This document shows, one piece after another, positions 62,431 to 64,000 of a stretch of DNA of 64,000 bases; within the stretch, counting starts at the first letter, position 1; every line of letters begins with the position of its first letter. The DNA comes from Cavia porcellus. Its lineage: Eukaryota > Chordata > Mammalia > Rodentia > Caviidae. Under the pieces are notes generated by a model, which worked only from the letters and a program-made list of their open reading frames with translations, made no database searches and was not told the origin of the DNA. The DNA is taken from NCBI RefSeq assembly GCF_034190915.1, contig NW_026947543.1, forward strand, positions 3,162,001-3,226,000, written 5' to 3'. The position numbers and the translations under genes were made by a program.

Positions 62431-64000
62431 CATCAAATTACATTTGAGAGCACACAATTGCTCAGCAGGCCCACTATTCAAGAAGCTAGAGGTACAGAAT
62501 CCTCAGCCTTCAGCCCATGGCCTGAAGTTTTGTCTCTATCATGGTCCCTCAATTCCCTGGCATGTCCACATTAACTCATGAATCTTTACTCATTTCCTCT
62601 TCAAATGCACAGGATCCAATATATTTGAACCCTGTTCATCCAAGGCTGTAATCATCCAAGGACACACCAGAGGAAGGGCAGCTACTCCCTTGCCTGCGGC
62701 CTTGGAGCTTATCACAATAGAAATGGACACCTGAACAAGGGGAGCCAAAACAAAGAGAGGCATATTCCTAAAGCCTGAAGCACAGAAGCTACCTATAGAC
62801 CAGTAGTGGGATTTCACAAATTATGTAAGAATCTCTGTGCACATGCTTGGCATGGTCCCTCATGCCTATAATCCCAGCAATCTGGGGGCTGAGGTGGATG
62901 GATCCTTGGGAGTTCCAGTCCATCTTGGGCTACGAATTGATCTCAAGGCCTCTTTCAACAACTACATAAGATGCAGTTTCCAAAAAGAGGACAACATTAA
63001 ACTAGACACTCTTTGTCTAGGTCCCTGGGTTCACTACATGAGTTGTGGAGTCTAAATATTCCAGGCCATGAGAAAATACCTGGGATTTCTAGTGAAAGGG
63101 GCATTTGCATCCCTTTTCTAAGGGTTTCCCTTTCACCATGTTACAGTTGAATTCTGGGAAAACCTGCTGGTGATAAGGTATTGAGCTAGTACCTCATGTT
63201 TAGTGTTCAGGGTTATGCTGGAATGGCTGCAGACCACCTTGAAATAGCGATTGCAGACAAGTGAACCCAGAGGAAGCTGGATAGTTGAAGCAGGCACTCC
63301 AAATATTCATGCACTGCAAGGATTCACTTTCATTTTGGGTCTCATCTTCTGGTTGCTGGCTTTTAGTGCTAACTGATACTACCATGGTGGCAGTAATCCA
63401 GCAGAGACTGCATGTATGGTTTGCAGGTTGGCTTCCCAAGCCACCAGAAACTTGGCAGAACCCAAATCATTGTGGCATTTTCTTTCCTCCCTTGAAACAT
63501 TTGGCTTTCTACCTTTGATAACAGAATAGACTGGGCTAGTCACCTTTGGACACCATATACCACAAACAGAGCTAAAGACAGAGCCAATTACTTCCCTCCA
63601 CTTGTCAAAATATGTCAAATTTGCTTGATCACCACAAGTTCAAAGAAAATTCTGAGGCAACTTTGAGAGGTTAATCAAATACTGCATGATTGAAATGGCT
63701 GTGGTTGTATGAGGTGGAAAGCTGCAGAGTTGGGCTGAAACTGTTCACAGAAATCCACAGGCTTGTGGTTGCCAGGCAACCACACTGGGCTGAGATTGGC
63801 TGAACATCCCTGTGTGGTGGATTTTAGGCTATAGGTTTGAAAATTTAAAAGACTGGGATAGTCAAGTTTGGAACTCATAGACCTCAGACATACCAAAAAG
63901 TTTTCCAATTACTTCCCTCCACTTCTCAAAATATGTCAAATTTTCTTGATCACTACAAGTGTAAAAAAAATTCTGAGGCAACATAGAGTGGCTAATCAAA
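62431..64000 (+). repeat. Array unit 16, partial, cut by window end
   Basis: The first 1,570 bp of a unit. It extends through the first subrepeat (palindrome at 63768) into the second, so it is the long type. It carries the ATCCAAGG allele, and the variants CTACCTTTGATAACAG and CTTTGTCTAGG otherwise seen in unit 9. Confidence 0.93.

Larger units (their letters stand above)
1..64000 (+). repeat. Head-to-tail macrosatellite array, ~3.85/3.53 kb unit
   Basis: The same sequence block recurs 15 complete times plus a partial copy, always on the same strand and with no spacer between copies. Successive starts are 3,528 to 3,853 bp apart, except the first copy, which is enlarged by a provirus. Copies align base for base over their full length and differ by scattered substitutions, homopolymer length changes and a few small indels. 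Long copies carry two tandem ~322 bp subrepeats and short copies carry one. The order is L(1) S(2) L(3-8) S(9,10) L(11) S(12) L(13-16). Neither array edge is in the window, so total copy number is unknown. The phase used here is arbitrary. I do not recognise the family name. Array structure is seen directly; the rodent assignment is inferred from the SINE and the provirus. Confidence 0.97.

Noticed and set aside
1..64000. Numerous 60-90 codon open frames repeated in every unit on both strands
   Set aside because: They occur on both strands over the same bases, many use non-ATG starts, none has a recognisable domain, and several are broken in single units. They recur only because the DNA unit recurs.
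1..64000. Identity with mouse Dxz4, Firre or another named macrosatellite
   Set aside because: I cannot recall a sequence match. The unit is AT-rich and lacks obvious CTCF sites, and naming it would be a guess.
1..64000. CRISPR-like or bacterial repeat system
   Set aside because: The repeats are kilobase-scale, contiguous and contain a SINE; there are no short repeat-spacer structures and no cas-like genes.

Overview
The window is mammalian, almost certainly rodent and probably Mus-lineage, genomic DNA. Two things in the sequence point that way: a 7SL-derived B1-type SINE monomer inside every repeat unit, and one murine-leukaemia-virus-like endogenous gammaretrovirus whose primer binding site matches tRNA-Gln. 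Nothing looks bacterial or phage-like: there are no long open frames, operons, CRISPR arrays or tRNA/rRNA genes. I find no host protein-coding gene that I can support. The chromosomal locus cannot be determined from the sequence alone.  Layout: the whole window is one head-to-tail macrosatellite array, all units in the same (+) orientation. There are 15 complete units and a partial 16th, starting (phase chosen at the window's first base) at 1, 9824, 13352, 17201, 21036, 24886, 28738, 32580, 36433, 39963, 43493, 47345, 50874, 54726, 58578 and 62431. Units are about 3.85 kb (long type) or 3.53 kb (short type: units 2, 9, 10, 12). The 0.32 kb difference is one copy of an internal tandem duplication. 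Unit 1 is about 9.8 kb only because a 5,968 bp provirus is inserted in it.  The provirus (2254-8221, minus strand) has 609 bp LTRs that differ at one base and a GGGG target duplication, so it arrived recently. Its coding part is nevertheless badly broken: matrix start of gag, an AT-rich block of unknown origin, a scrap of capsid joined directly to the end of reverse transcriptase, RNase H, integrase with stops and frameshifts, and an env reduced to signal peptide plus transmembrane-subunit pieces. It looks like a non-autonomous element that was copied in trans.  Each unit carries, in fixed order: a B1-like SINE about 0.4 kb in; the roughly 322 bp tandem subrepeat about 1.1-1.7 kb in, with a GTTGCCAGGCAAC palindrome (RFX X-box-like) followed 14 bp later by an inverted CCAAT box; an AP-1 site, a second X-box (GTTGCCATGGAGAC) and a TTTAAATA box just downstream; and an A-rich tract at the unit end. 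These are the only candidate regulatory elements. Their multiplication through the array (27 palindromes plus 15 downstream X-boxes) is the most interesting functional lead.  The units differ by scattered substitutions whose combinations show unequal exchange and gene conversion: at least two separate collapses of the subrepeat, a unit 12 patch matching unit 3, a mosaic unit 11, and recent unit duplications (9/10 and 13/14). I found no clearly new molecular system; the array and its regulatory repetition are the nearest thing.
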